A stretch of 46,235 bases of DNA, from contig JAHHGZ010000055.1 of NCBI GenBank assembly GCA_019359595.1, forward strand, positions 1-46,235. The letters are read 5' to 3'. The DNA comes from Cyanomargarita calcarea GSE-NOS-MK-12-04C (lineage in GTDB: Bacteria > Cyanobacteriota > Cyanobacteriia > Cyanobacteriales > Nostocaceae). A model generated the notes under the pieces. That model worked only from the letters and a program-made list of their open reading frames with translations. It searched no databases and was not told where the DNA came from. Of the stretch, positions 24,303 to 33,569 are shown one piece after another. Positions within the stretch are counted from its first letter, which is position 1. Every line of letters starts with the position of its first letter. The position numbers were made by a program, and so were the translations under genes.

Positions 24303-24665
24303 TTAGATTAGAGCGGGTTTTATACCACGTTCAACAGCTACTTTTAAAGCTCTCGCTTTACGTACTAAGCCACGTCGGTAAACTTGCATTAGTTCATCTA
24401 ATTTTTTAATTTCTACTTCGTTAAGTTCTCCCTCTTGGTTACGTGCTAACAGGTCACTAAAAACTTCTTGTTGTTCAGTTTCCATTTGGATATCGCACAA
24501 AGCTAAAACCTGCTCATTAGGTAGTGACTCAACAGGTAGTTCGGTAATAGCGCGGTCAATAAATTCTACTAATACATCTTCAAATCGCCGATGTGTGAAA
24601 GCAGCTATTTCCTTTACTCTTTGTGCTAACATATCAGGAATTTGAAGGGTCACAATTTCAGCCAT
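24303..24665 (-). CDS. Small protein paired with the HNH nuclease, antitoxin-like
   Basis: A 120-aa protein whose first 40 residues (VTLQIPDMLAQRVKEIAAFTHRRFEDVLVEFI) follow a beta-helix-helix pattern like ribbon-helix-helix or RHH-type DNA-binding antitoxins. The remainder is acidic and helical (EQQEVFSDLLARNQEGELNEVEIKKLDELMQ) with a basic end (RRGLVRKARALKVAVERG). It precedes the HNH gene by five bases on the same strand. From gene order it may restrain or guide the nuclease. No database-backed family name is claimed; the RHH resemblance is by eye. Confidence 0.65.
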   Translation of the reverse strand: MAEIVTLQIPDMLAQRVKEIAAFTHRRFEDVLVEFIDRAITELPVESLPNEQVLALCDIQMETEQQEVFSDLLARNQEGELNEVEIKKLDELMQVYRRGLVRKARALKVAVERGIKPALI

Positions 24666-24967
24666 AGGTTATTAACTTAGCTTTTTATCTCTTATTGTAG
24701 CGGTGAAGTTGCTACGAGTCAGTTGCAGTGGCTAAGACAAGTTACAACGAGTTACCCATAAAATATGATATTTTTCATGACTCGATAATATTAATTTATA
24801 GTATTTTTACTTATAAACTATTTTTAAATGCGCTCGCATACTGTGCTTTATAAACTAAGTTTTGTGACTAAATTTCAGGTAAGTGGCAAATATTGAGTCA
24901 GATTTCATACAACTTGACAAGTATAAAAAAATGCATTATACATTCAAGTACTAATACAAGAAACTAC
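24666..24967. promoter_or_regulatory. Divergent promoter region of the HNH pair and AIPR gene
   Basis: An AT-rich 300-base stretch between divergent defence-type genes. Imperfect repeats (GTTGCTACGAGTCAG near 24710 and GTTACAACGAGTTAC near 24737) could be operator halves for the small RHH-like protein. An open frame beginning with TTG at 24893 extends the AIPR gene upstream but has no family support. Confidence 0.4.
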
Positions 24968-26854
24968 ATGAGCCAATCTATTGATTTTGAAGCATTTCGT
25001 AATGAATGGCTAGAAGAAATTATTCAGGGGAATCCCTCGACGGTAGAACTTGGAAACCGTTTTTCCAGAAAGTTGATTGCTCATTGGCTTGATGTAGATG
25101 AATCTTCTGATGATATTGTGTATTGCGATGGAGCCGGGGATGGAGGAATTGATGTTGCCTATCTTAATAGAAGTCAAAGTATTGTAGATGAAGGTACTGA
25201 AGAGGGAGATACTTGGTACCTAGTACAAAGTAAATACGGTAAAGCTTTCACTGGTCTTGCAACTCTTTTGATCGAAGCTCAAAAAATTATTGATACGCTT
25301 GATGGTAAACGGAACAATCTCTCTTCTCTAGCTCAAGATTTGTTAGAACGCTTACTTAACTTTAGAGAGCAAGCTTCTGAACGTGACAAATTAGTAATTG
25401 TTTTTGCTACTCAAGAACCCTTGAACGAGCAAGAAAAGCGGGTGCTGGATGATATACGAGCATTTGGTGCAAACCGCTTAGGTGAAATTTTTGATGTTGA
25501 AGCAATATCAATAGCAACTATTCACCAGCGCCAGCCAATACCAAAAAAGCACGTTATCCGTATCAATATTCCACTCAATGCTCCTGATGCCAAGGGAGAT
25601 AAGTTGCTTGTTGGTGCAGTGAAACTTATAGAATTATATAAGTTTATGAAAGAATATCGTGACCAAACGAGCGACCTAGATCAACTATATGAAAAAAACG
25701 TTCGCCGTTTTTTAGGAACACGGCGCAAGGTTAATAAAGCGATAAAAGATACACTTGAACAAGAACCAGAAAATTTTGGTTTGTTCAATAATGGGGTAAC
25801 TATAGTCGTTAATAATTTTGATAAAGCAAATAGAGGTTTTGATTTAGTTGAACCCTATGTAGTCAACGGCTGTCAAACAACAAAAACAATTTGGAATGTA
25901 TTAAAAAGCAAGCTGGAATCAGGTGGAACTGGTTCAAACTCTAAACTTAAAGAATGGAAAGAGAAACTTGATAAAGGGGTAGTTCTTGTCAAGATTGTTA
26001 AGGTTGGTTCTGATGGTCAAGACCTTTTAACTCTAATTACACGGTATACCAATAGTCAAAATGCTGTCAGTGAAAAAGACTTTATTGCCTTAACACAAGA
26101 CTTTCAGACATGGCAAGAACAGATAAAAGATAAATATAATTTGTTCCTAGAAATACAACGTGGCGGTTGGGACTCTCAAAAAGGATTGCAAAAACAAAAT
26201 CCTACAAATCATCAGTTTAAAAATTGGGCAAATGCTTTTGATTTGCTAAAAGTGTATGGTGCGGGCTGGCTTGGAAAAGCCGGAATAGCCTTCGGCACAA
26301 GTCAAGCATTTTTGCCTAAAGGGTCAGTATTTAAAGAAATGAATGATCAAATTGGAGTTGATGATTTGTATGCCGCTTATTTGCTACAAAAAAAGGCAAA
26401 TGAGAAATATGAATTTGGTCAAAAACATAGGCAAACTCGACGATTTACTCGCTTTATGTTTTATATGGTTGTAATAGAGCTACTTAAAGCTGTGATGATT
26501 GATGCTGGAATTAAACAAACAAATACAAATGTTACCAAATCTTTCTTGAAGCTTTTCAACTCTGAGGGAATTTTCAACTCCGAGGGAAATTTAGCTTGTA
26601 ATGAATTATTAGAAACAGCTGTACAAGTTACAGATGAATATATGACAGAAGGCATTGAGGAGTCTGTTTATAAAGAACCTGAATGTAAATCTGGTGATGT
26701 CAAGGGTTATATACGGGGGGAAAAACTTGGAGAAAAGGATTATTCACCCAAATTATTTGAATTATTAGCAATTCACAAAAGAACGATGAAAAGAAGTACA
26801 GGAGGTCAACATTCACCATTCAGTCTGGTTTTAGAAGCGATAAAATTAGAATAA
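24968..26854 (+). CDS. AIPR family abortive-infection protein with nuclease-like N-terminus
   Basis: A 628-aa AIPR (PF10592) protein from ATG 24968 (MSQSIDFEAF). AIPR proteins are associated with abortive phage infection and restriction-modification loci. The N-terminal about 130 residues look like a PD-(D/E)XK nuclease: GDGGIDV at 57-63 (Asp58/Asp62) followed by LVQSK with Gln87 and Lys89, the QxK form used by Mrr-like enzymes. The AIPR core begins with the region around LGTRRKVNKAIK and contains FNNGVTIVV and EPYVVNGCQTTKTIW. An 18-bp tandem duplication at 26555-26590 gives FNSEG twice. No methyltransferase is adjacent, so it may act alone. Activity is inferred. Confidence 0.88.
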   Translation: MSQSIDFEAFRNEWLEEIIQGNPSTVELGNRFSRKLIAHWLDVDESSDDIVYCDGAGDGGIDVAYLNRSQSIVDEGTEEGDTWYLVQSKYGKAFTGLATLLIEAQKIIDTLDGKRNNLSSLAQDLLERLLNFREQASERDKLVIVFATQEPLNEQEKRVLDDIRAFGANRLGEIFDVEAISIATIHQRQPIPKKHVIRINIPLNAPDAKGDKLLVGAVKLIELYKFMKEYRDQTSDLDQLYEKNVRRFLGTRRKVNKAIKDTLEQEPENFGLFNNGVTIVVNNFDKANRGFDLVEPYVVNGCQTTKTIWNVLKSKLESGGTGSNSKLKEWKEKLDKGVVLVKIVKVGSDGQDLLTLITRYTNSQNAVSEKDFIALTQDFQTWQEQIKDKYNLFLEIQRGGWDSQKGLQKQNPTNHQFKNWANAFDLLKVYGAGWLGKAGIAFGTSQAFLPKGSVFKEMNDQIGVDDLYAAYLLQKKANEKYEFGQKHRQTRRFTRFMFYMVVIELLKAVMIDAGIKQTNTNVTKSFLKLFNSEGIFNSEGNLACNELLETAVQVTDEYMTEGIEESVYKEPECKSGDVKGYIRGEKLGEKDYSPKLFELLAIHKRTMKRSTGGQHSPFSLVLEAIKLE

Positions 26855-26861
26855 TAAAGAA

Positions 26862-26889
26862 GGTGCGTTAGCTGAAAGCGTAACGCACC
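26862..26889. terminator. Bidirectional hairpin between AIPR and chlN
   Basis: Perfect 9-bp stem GGTGCGTTA/TAACGCACC with a 10-nt loop, between convergent gene ends. This GGTGCGTTA palindrome belongs to a common cyanobacterial intergenic repeat class, and the location suits a shared terminator. Confidence 0.65.
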
Positions 26890-26948
26890 CTACAAAATTA
26901 TTTCCTTACTCTCTCCGCTATCTCGTGGAAGGGCAGAGGGTATGGTTC

Positions 26949-28533
<1,585 letters not shown>

Positions 28534-28540
28534 AACTAAA

Positions 28541-29299
28541 TTAATTGTTGGGGAAGAGACGAGCAATCTCAGTGTCATCAAATGCATTTGCTGACAGCTC
28601 TCCCCCTAAAAAGATTTCGTTATCTACTCCACCATTTTTGGCGGTTCCCTCTTCACCCCAGACATCATCAACAATGCGAAAGGCATCTTCTTCTGATGAG
28701 CCGAAATCGCTTGCGGAAGTGGCATTCATGTCCATATCCTTCAATTCATCGAAGGAAATCTCGCCAAACTCATTATCTGATTCTGGGCTGGGTGTGTGGT
28801 GAAAATCACCTTCATAGCCTTTGTTAACGGGCATTTGGATCGTCTCGTGTTGCACCGCATCGGCTACCATGAGGCTTTCTGCTGCCATCTGGTCAGCGTT
28901 ATCTTCATTCCCAAAGCCATTGATTTCTTGATGCATCGTGGCTTCTTCATGGGTTTTTTCTCCCATTAGAGTCGCGGACTCCTCTGCACGATCCTCTGAA
29001 TGTACTTTAGGGTAAGCAGAATTACCTAGAGCAATATCTGGGTCGAAATGTAAATCCAGCACTTCAACCAAGGTATCAGCGTCGGGATTCAGTTTGGAAA
29101 AAGGTAACATCAACTGCGCTAGTTTTGGCTCCAGGGCGTTGACAACTCCCAGGATGAGGTAAGAAGGCGGTCGCTTGCCACCATCGGGCGTGTAGACTGA
29201 TTCAACCTGCATATGCAGCATAATCCAGTCGCGATTTACCTGAAAGAATTGCAACCACTTGTGCTTTAAAGAATCTGTGAAGCTGTAAAAGAATGCCAT
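28541..29299 (-). CDS. DUF5331 protein encoded between chlL and chlN
   Basis: A 252-aa protein from ATG 29299 (MAFFYSFTDSLKHKWLQFFQ). The N-terminal about 90 residues are conserved-looking and aromatic (FFQVNRDWIMLHMQ, PPSYLILGVVNALEPKLAQLMLPF, DTLVEVLDLHFDPDIALG). The C-terminal two thirds are strongly acidic and low complexity (Asp, Glu, Ser), reading as disordered. The in-frame ATG at 29311 is four codons earlier, but GGGGGA sits just ahead of 29299. DUF5331 genes are regularly found between chlL and chlN in heterocystous cyanobacteria, so a role in DPOR assembly or regulation is suspected but not shown. Confidence 0.87.
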   Translation of the reverse strand: MAFFYSFTDSLKHKWLQFFQVNRDWIMLHMQVESVYTPDGGKRPPSYLILGVVNALEPKLAQLMLPFSKLNPDADTLVEVLDLHFDPDIALGNSAYPKVHSEDRAEESATLMGEKTHEEATMHQEINGFGNEDNADQMAAESLMVADAVQHETIQMPVNKGYEGDFHHTPSPESDNEFGEISFDELKDMDMNATSASDFGSSEEDAFRIVDDVWGEEGTAKNGGVDNEIFLGGELSANAFDDTEIARLFPNN

Positions 29300-29329
29300 A
29301 TTGTCCCCCATCCTGAGAAACTAGATGAT

Positions 29330-30196
29330 TTATACAATCATCAAGTCTAGTTGCTCTTCCGGATTAGTAACTGGGGGTTTACCCGGATTTAAGTAAAAAT
29401 CAGACAATAAAGAAAATAATTCTCTGTCTGGGGTGTCGTTCGGTACTACACCTTCTGGACGTGAGAGAATTTGGTCGGCGATGTTGAGATAATAGTCGCA
29501 AACGTAGTTTAGTGAAGGATCTTGTTCTGCCATTTCAAACAAAGTCTTACCCTTAACGCGGGAAACCCGAATATCTTCAATTAGTGGTAAAACTTCGAGT
29601 ACGGGCATTGGTACTGATTCTATGTATTTGTCAATCAAGTCCCGCTTAGAGGTCCGATTGCCAATCAATCCAGCTAAACGCAGTGGGTGAGTCCGTGCTT
29701 TTTCGCGTACAGAAGCGGCAATTCGGTTGGCTGCAAATAAGGCATCAAAGCCGTTGTCAGTAACAATCATGCAGTAGTCTGCATAGTTGAGAGGTGCTGC
29801 AAAACCGCCACAAACAACGTCACCAAGTACGTCAAACAATATGACATCGTACTCATCAAAGGCGTTGAGTTCCTTCAGTAATTTCACGGTTTCGCCAACT
29901 ACGTAACCGCCACATCCAGCACCCGCAGGCGGACCACCAGCTTCTACGCAATCGACACCGCCATATCCTTTGTAGATTACATCCTCAGGCCAGACATCTT
30001 CGTAGTGGTAGTCCTTTTCTTGGAGGGTGTCGATAATTGTCGGAATCAAGAACCCGGTAAGGGTGAAGGTGCTGTCGTGTTTAGGATCGCACCCAATTTG
30101 GAGTACTTTTTTGCCGCGTTTGGCTAGGGCGACGGAGATATTACAGCTGGTTGTGGATTTACCGATTCCACCTTTTCCGTAAACTGCTAATTTCAC
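29330..30196 (-). CDS. chlL: Light-independent protochlorophyllide reductase iron-sulfur ATP-binding protein
   Basis: A 288-aa nitrogenase-Fe-protein-like reductase that hydrolyses ATP and donates electrons to ChlN-ChlB for protochlorophyllide reduction in the dark. P-loop GKGGIGKS at 7-14; [15 protein letters not shown] and [14 protein letters not shown] carry the two cysteines that bridge a [4Fe-4S] cluster across the dimer. The start is GTG at 30196 with an AGAGG ribosome site eight to ten bases upstream; the longer frame adds 18 residues absent from the family. It is the first gene of the operon, with DUF5331 31 bases downstream. Confidence 0.97.
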   Translation of the reverse strand: MKLAVYGKGGIGKSTTSCNISVALAKRGKKVLQIGCDPKHDSTFTLTGFLIPTIIDTLQEKDYHYEDVWPEDVIYKGYGGVDCVEAGGPPAGAGCGGYVVGETVKLLKELNAFDEYDVILFDVLGDVVCGGFAAPLNYADYCMIVTDNGFDALFAANRIAASVREKARTHPLRLAGLIGNRTSKRDLIDKYIESVPMPVLEVLPLIEDIRVSRVKGKTLFEMAEQDPSLNYVCDYYLNIADQILSRPEGVVPNDTPDRELFSLLSDFYLNPGKPPVTNPEEQLDLMIV

Positions 30197-30829
30197 TGTT
30201 GTTTGCCTCTTATCGTTTTTTGTCAAACTCGCTCTAACACTTGCCTGCACCTAGCCGTTGTTAGGCTCCGCGTGAGGTCTTGAGTGTCATTATTGTATAA
30301 CTCGAACATAAAGGAAAGGGGCTTGTTATCTGTAAAATGGTGATATCCGCTGAATTAAGTCGTATTTAAGAAAAAATTATTTAAATATCAGCTAAAAAAC
30401 CTTAAAAAAAGTCAATAATGATAAAAAATAATATTTATTAACCTTTTTTTATAAAAATAGTTACAAAAGACAAAAGTCTGTAATTGCTTTGAAATCTATA
30501 CTTTTCATTAAAAGTGTTGATGCTCAAAGCCGTTGATTTCGTCTTATTGATATTGATTAAGAGTTGTTCTGTGATTTTATTGATATATTTTGGTAGAAGA
30601 AAATTGCCCGAACCGTATAAGAGTGGGGCTAAACATACAGATCCTCACCTACGTCGGCTAAAAGTCCTACAGCTTCGGCAAGTAGGTTTATTCTTATAGC
30701 CACACACAAATATGGTGCGGGATTTTGAAGGGAGGTATTCGTTAAAGTAGATAATTTATTGTGCCGACTTCCCAAATATCAATAATTGTTACATTTTTAT
30801 ACGTATACGTATTTTCAAGTCTGGTAGAT
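30197..30829. promoter_or_regulatory. AT-rich upstream region of chlL
   Basis: About 630 bases. 30340-30480 is very AT-rich, as expected for a regulated promoter, but no operator is identified. A small hairpin CCTAC/GTAGG (30666-30686) with other short palindromes lies downstream of the TIGR02450 gene and may terminate it. The open frame at 30514-30699 lacks a family or ribosome site and is not called. Confidence 0.4.
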
Positions 30830-31084
30830 TCAGGAAGCATCTTCTTCCAGATTCCCCATTTCTTGTAAAGATTGCCAGCCAGCTTGCCACTGGAAACCAT
30901 CTTGTAATAATTTGGCATTGAGCCAGAAGCGGACATTAGGGTCACAAGCAGCGACCATTTCGGCATAAACCCACTTAGACTGATTTTTGCGGTTCACGAC
31001 TTGGAAATGTCGCCATCCATCGATTTTTTGCTGTGCAGTCCACTTTGAACCGAGTAAATAAGGAAACTTCTGTTTTTTAGGCAT
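30830..31084 (-). CDS. TIGR02450 family Trp-rich protein
   Basis: An 84-aa small tryptophan-rich protein. Typical blocks are LLGSKWTAQQKIDGWRHFQVV, QSKWVYAEMVAACDPNVRFW and WQAGWQSL. Five tryptophans at regular positions suggest a compact domain rather than a membrane segment. The family is widespread in cyanobacteria and some proteobacteria, with no known function. It starts with ATG and is alone on its strand, followed by the chlL upstream region and preceded by an 80-base gap to the next gene. Confidence 0.9.
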   Translation of the reverse strand: MPKKQKFPYLLGSKWTAQQKIDGWRHFQVVNRKNQSKWVYAEMVAACDPNVRFWLNAKLLQDGFQWQAGWQSLQEMGNLEEDAS

Positions 31085-31166
31085 TTTTTTATTTGTTTAG
31101 TTGTTGGTGGTTAGGAGGAAGTAAGAGTGGAACAATTAATTCCTTTTCTCATCTGCCCACTCCCTA

Positions 31167-31535
31167 TTAATCGACTGGATACCCACCACCGCTGAACTTT
31201 TGACAAGAAAACTTACCATTTTGCTCTACACACAGGGAAAAGAATTTAACATAGTTATGGCTCCAACAGGTGTAGATAGTATTGTTAATTTTGCGTCTTT
31301 TTTTGGTGAGTCTTTGCTGAACAAGTTCATTAGGGCAAAGAATTTCTAATGTCGCTGTACCATCTTCTTGTTCTACAAGACGAAACAGACAGTCTTGTAA
31401 CATTGCCCGACTGCTACTGTCGAAAAACCGCTTAAAACGCTCTAACTTTTCGCCAAAGGTCATTTGGCTAATGCGCTTGTTAGGAAGAAAGTCAGATTCA
31501 ATGTCTTCGTCTTCAAAGTTGTAAGGGTCATTCAT
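31167..31535 (-). CDS. Hypothetical cyanobacterial protein, 122 aa
   Basis: About 122 aa from ATG 31535 (MNDPYNFEDEDIESDFLP). A longer frame to 31628 adds a Cys-rich segment that looks non-coding. The N-terminus is acidic, followed by a basic/aromatic helix (FGEKLERFKRFFDSSSRAML), then QEDGTATLEILCPNELVQQRL and KINNTIYTCWSHNYVKFFSLC, ending in CQKFSGGGYPVD. There is no signal peptide or membrane segment. I do not recognise the family, although the composition is that of a genuine soluble protein. Confidence 0.7.
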   Translation of the reverse strand: MNDPYNFEDEDIESDFLPNKRISQMTFGEKLERFKRFFDSSSRAMLQDCLFRLVEQEDGTATLEILCPNELVQQRLTKKRRKINNTIYTCWSHNYVKFFSLCVEQNGKFSCQKFSGGGYPVD

Positions 31536-31674
31536 CTTTTTGCATCCATTATCCGACCTGGGATCGCAATTATCTCTCTTGCAAACTCCTCTCCAAAGTA
31601 TTTGAGCCAACGACGAAACAAGTACCAATAAGTATCACTGATACTTTAATTTTAACGTGTTGTTAGGGTCAGAG

Positions 31675-31699
31675 CCCCGGCTTTTTTAAGAAGTCGGGG
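31675..31699 (-). terminator. CCCCGGCTT hairpin after the GAF-TPR gene
   Basis: Nine-bp stem CCCCGGCTT/AAGTCGGGG (one G-U) closing a T-rich 7-nt loop, about 90 bases downstream of the GAF-TPR stop on the minus strand. The sequence is of the widespread cyanobacterial GCCCCGGC hairpin class. Confidence 0.6.
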
Positions 31700-31789
31700 A
31701 TCTTTCGAGTCGCACCACTAATAGCATTTTGGCATAACATCTTGCAATTTCTCTCAAGGGACAATTACAAAACTTTTTTGAAGCGAAAA

Positions 31790-33178
31790 TCAGTTATTGG
31801 CACTAGGTAGCTTAGGTAACTGACTAAGTTTTTTTGACCACACCCTTTTGTAATCTTCCCTCGCTCCGTTATGATCTTTAGCCTTAGAGCGGGCATTACC
31901 CCTCCTAATATAAGCGTTGGCATCATGGGGATTGAACTCTATAAACTTGGTGTAGTCTTCAATTGCTCCGTTAAAGTCTTTAAGCTTAGAACGAGCATTA
32001 GCCCGACTCAGATAAGCTTCGGCATCGTTGGGATTCAGCTGTAATGACTGGGTATAATCTTCAATTGCTCCGTCATAATCTTCAATTTCATACCGAGCAT
32101 TACCCCGGCTAATATAAGCTTTTGCATGGTCGAGATTAAGCCCAAAGGGCTGAGTGTAATCCTCAATTACTCCCCTGTCGTCTTCAAGCTCGACATCGGT
32201 ATAAACTTTTGGATTAGTGGGATTAAGCTGGAGGGATTGAGTATAATTTACACTGACTTCTGGCTTGTTTTCAAGCTCAGAAAAAACTTGCTCTGAGTCA
32301 GCAACGGCATAGTCAGGATTAATACTCATAGCTTGGCTGTAATCGGCAATTGCTCCCTTATAGTCTCCAAGTTGAGAACGCATAAGCCCCCGATTACTGC
32401 GAGCTTCAGCATCATTGGGATTAAATTTTAGGTACAAATCAAAGTCTGTCATTGCTCCTTTGTAATCTCCAAGGTTTTGACGGGCAAGCCCCCGACTGTA
32501 GTAAGCTTTGATCCCCTTGGGATATATTTGTAAGAACTGGCTAAAGTCTGCGATCGCTCCTTGATAATCTCCTCTTCGAGCTTTATCCTCTCCTTGGCGA
32601 TACAACACCTCAATAAACTCATGCTGGTGGCGGAGTTCTGCCGCAGCTTGCTGTCGCTGAATGACGGTGCGTGACATAGTTATTACATTACGCCGCAACT
32701 CAAATTGTGCCATCACTTGGTCACTTAATACCCGTAGTCCCTCTACCTGTTCTGGACTCAAATCCCGTGGCACTAAATCTATAACGCATAAGGTTCCAAT
32801 CGCAAATCCATCAGATGTAATTAGGGGTGCGCCAGCATAAAACCGAATGTTAGGATCGGAAGTTACCAAAGGGTTTGTTGCAAATCTACGATCTGCCAAT
32901 GCATTCCTTACGACCAATGGTTTTTGTTGCAAAATCGAATAAGCGCAGAATGCTACATCCCGGCTAGTTTCATTCACTGTCAATCCTACCTTCGATTTGA
33001 ACCACTGCCGACTCCCATCCATAAGGCTGATTAGCGCTATTGGGGTGTCGCAAATTTGTGCAGCCAAGAACGTAAAATCATCGAATACTTTTTCCGGAGC
33101 AGTGTCGAGAATTTGATACTGCCGAAGTGCATTGAGCCTAGCTATTTCATTGTTAGGCAGTGGCGATTGTGAGTTCAT
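31790..33178 (-). CDS. GAF domain plus TPR-repeat protein
   Basis: A 462-aa soluble protein. Residues about 25-165 form a GAF domain with the sequence style found in cyanobacterial signalling proteins (ICDTPIALISLMDGSRQWFKSKVGL, FCAYSILQQKPLVV, FYAGAPLITSDGFAIGTLCVID). No bilin-binding Cys motif stands out. A coiled linker (about 168-195) leads into roughly seven TPR-like units, each about 34 residues, of the GDYKGAIADY / YYSRGLAR / FNPNDAEA pattern. Two central units (about 285-350) are degenerate. It probably combines ligand or redox sensing with protein interaction. It starts with ATG, and its promoter must lie in the 390-base gap shared with clpB. Confidence 0.88.
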   Translation of the reverse strand: MNSQSPLPNNEIARLNALRQYQILDTAPEKVFDDFTFLAAQICDTPIALISLMDGSRQWFKSKVGLTVNETSRDVAFCAYSILQQKPLVVRNALADRRFATNPLVTSDPNIRFYAGAPLITSDGFAIGTLCVIDLVPRDLSPEQVEGLRVLSDQVMAQFELRRNVITMSRTVIQRQQAAAELRHQHEFIEVLYRQGEDKARRGDYQGAIADFSQFLQIYPKGIKAYYSRGLARQNLGDYKGAMTDFDLYLKFNPNDAEARSNRGLMRSQLGDYKGAIADYSQAMSINPDYAVADSEQVFSELENKPEVSVNYTQSLQLNPTNPKVYTDVELEDDRGVIEDYTQPFGLNLDHAKAYISRGNARYEIEDYDGAIEDYTQSLQLNPNDAEAYLSRANARSKLKDFNGAIEDYTKFIEFNPHDANAYIRRGNARSKAKDHNGAREDYKRVWSKKLSQLPKLPSANN

Positions 33179-33569
33179 TTTTGGAAACCTCTAAAGTCTG
33201 GGTTGATAAAGTGAACAAAATAGGGGATCACCTTCTTGACTATATAAATTGGCAATTCTTAAAAACCACTCGTAATGAGTAAATTTAGCACGTAGATTAT
33301 TTGTAGTAGATAACACTAACTCTCAAAATACTACTTACAAAGGTATCATGAGCAAGCGTCTGCGGCACGCTGACGGGGAGAAAATCCGGGTTACCCACCA
33401 AAGACAACAGACAGATGCAAGAGAAATTAGGGGGAAATACCACTCAATTAATGCGTGAACACCGATCTGTGCTAATTGCTCAATCTTTTTACAATGACGA
33501 TATAGAATTATTTTTTCTTCTATTTACGTTAAAAAGCGCAAGAACCGCGGTTTCTCACACAAACAGCCT
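33179..33569. promoter_or_regulatory. Divergent GAF-TPR / clpB promoter region
   Basis: A 391-base gap. TTGACT at 33236-33241 could be a -35 element, with an AT-rich TATAAAT stretch just after it. A short ACTC-N5-GAGT palindrome lies near 33270. No CIRCE (TTAGCACTC-N9-GAGTGCTAA) is present, so HrcA control of clpB is not supported. Confidence 0.35.

Noticed and set aside
24893-24967. Upstream extension of the AIPR gene
   Set aside because: It starts at TTG without a ribosome site, and the family-like sequence begins at ATG 24968.
30514-30699. 61-aa open frame in the chlL upstream region
   Set aside because: No ribosome site or recognisable family; it reads through hairpin-rich intergenic DNA.
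33179-33569. CIRCE heat-shock operator upstream of clpB
   Set aside because: No TTAGCACTC-N9-GAGTGCTAA match; a TTAGCAC word lacks its inverted partner.
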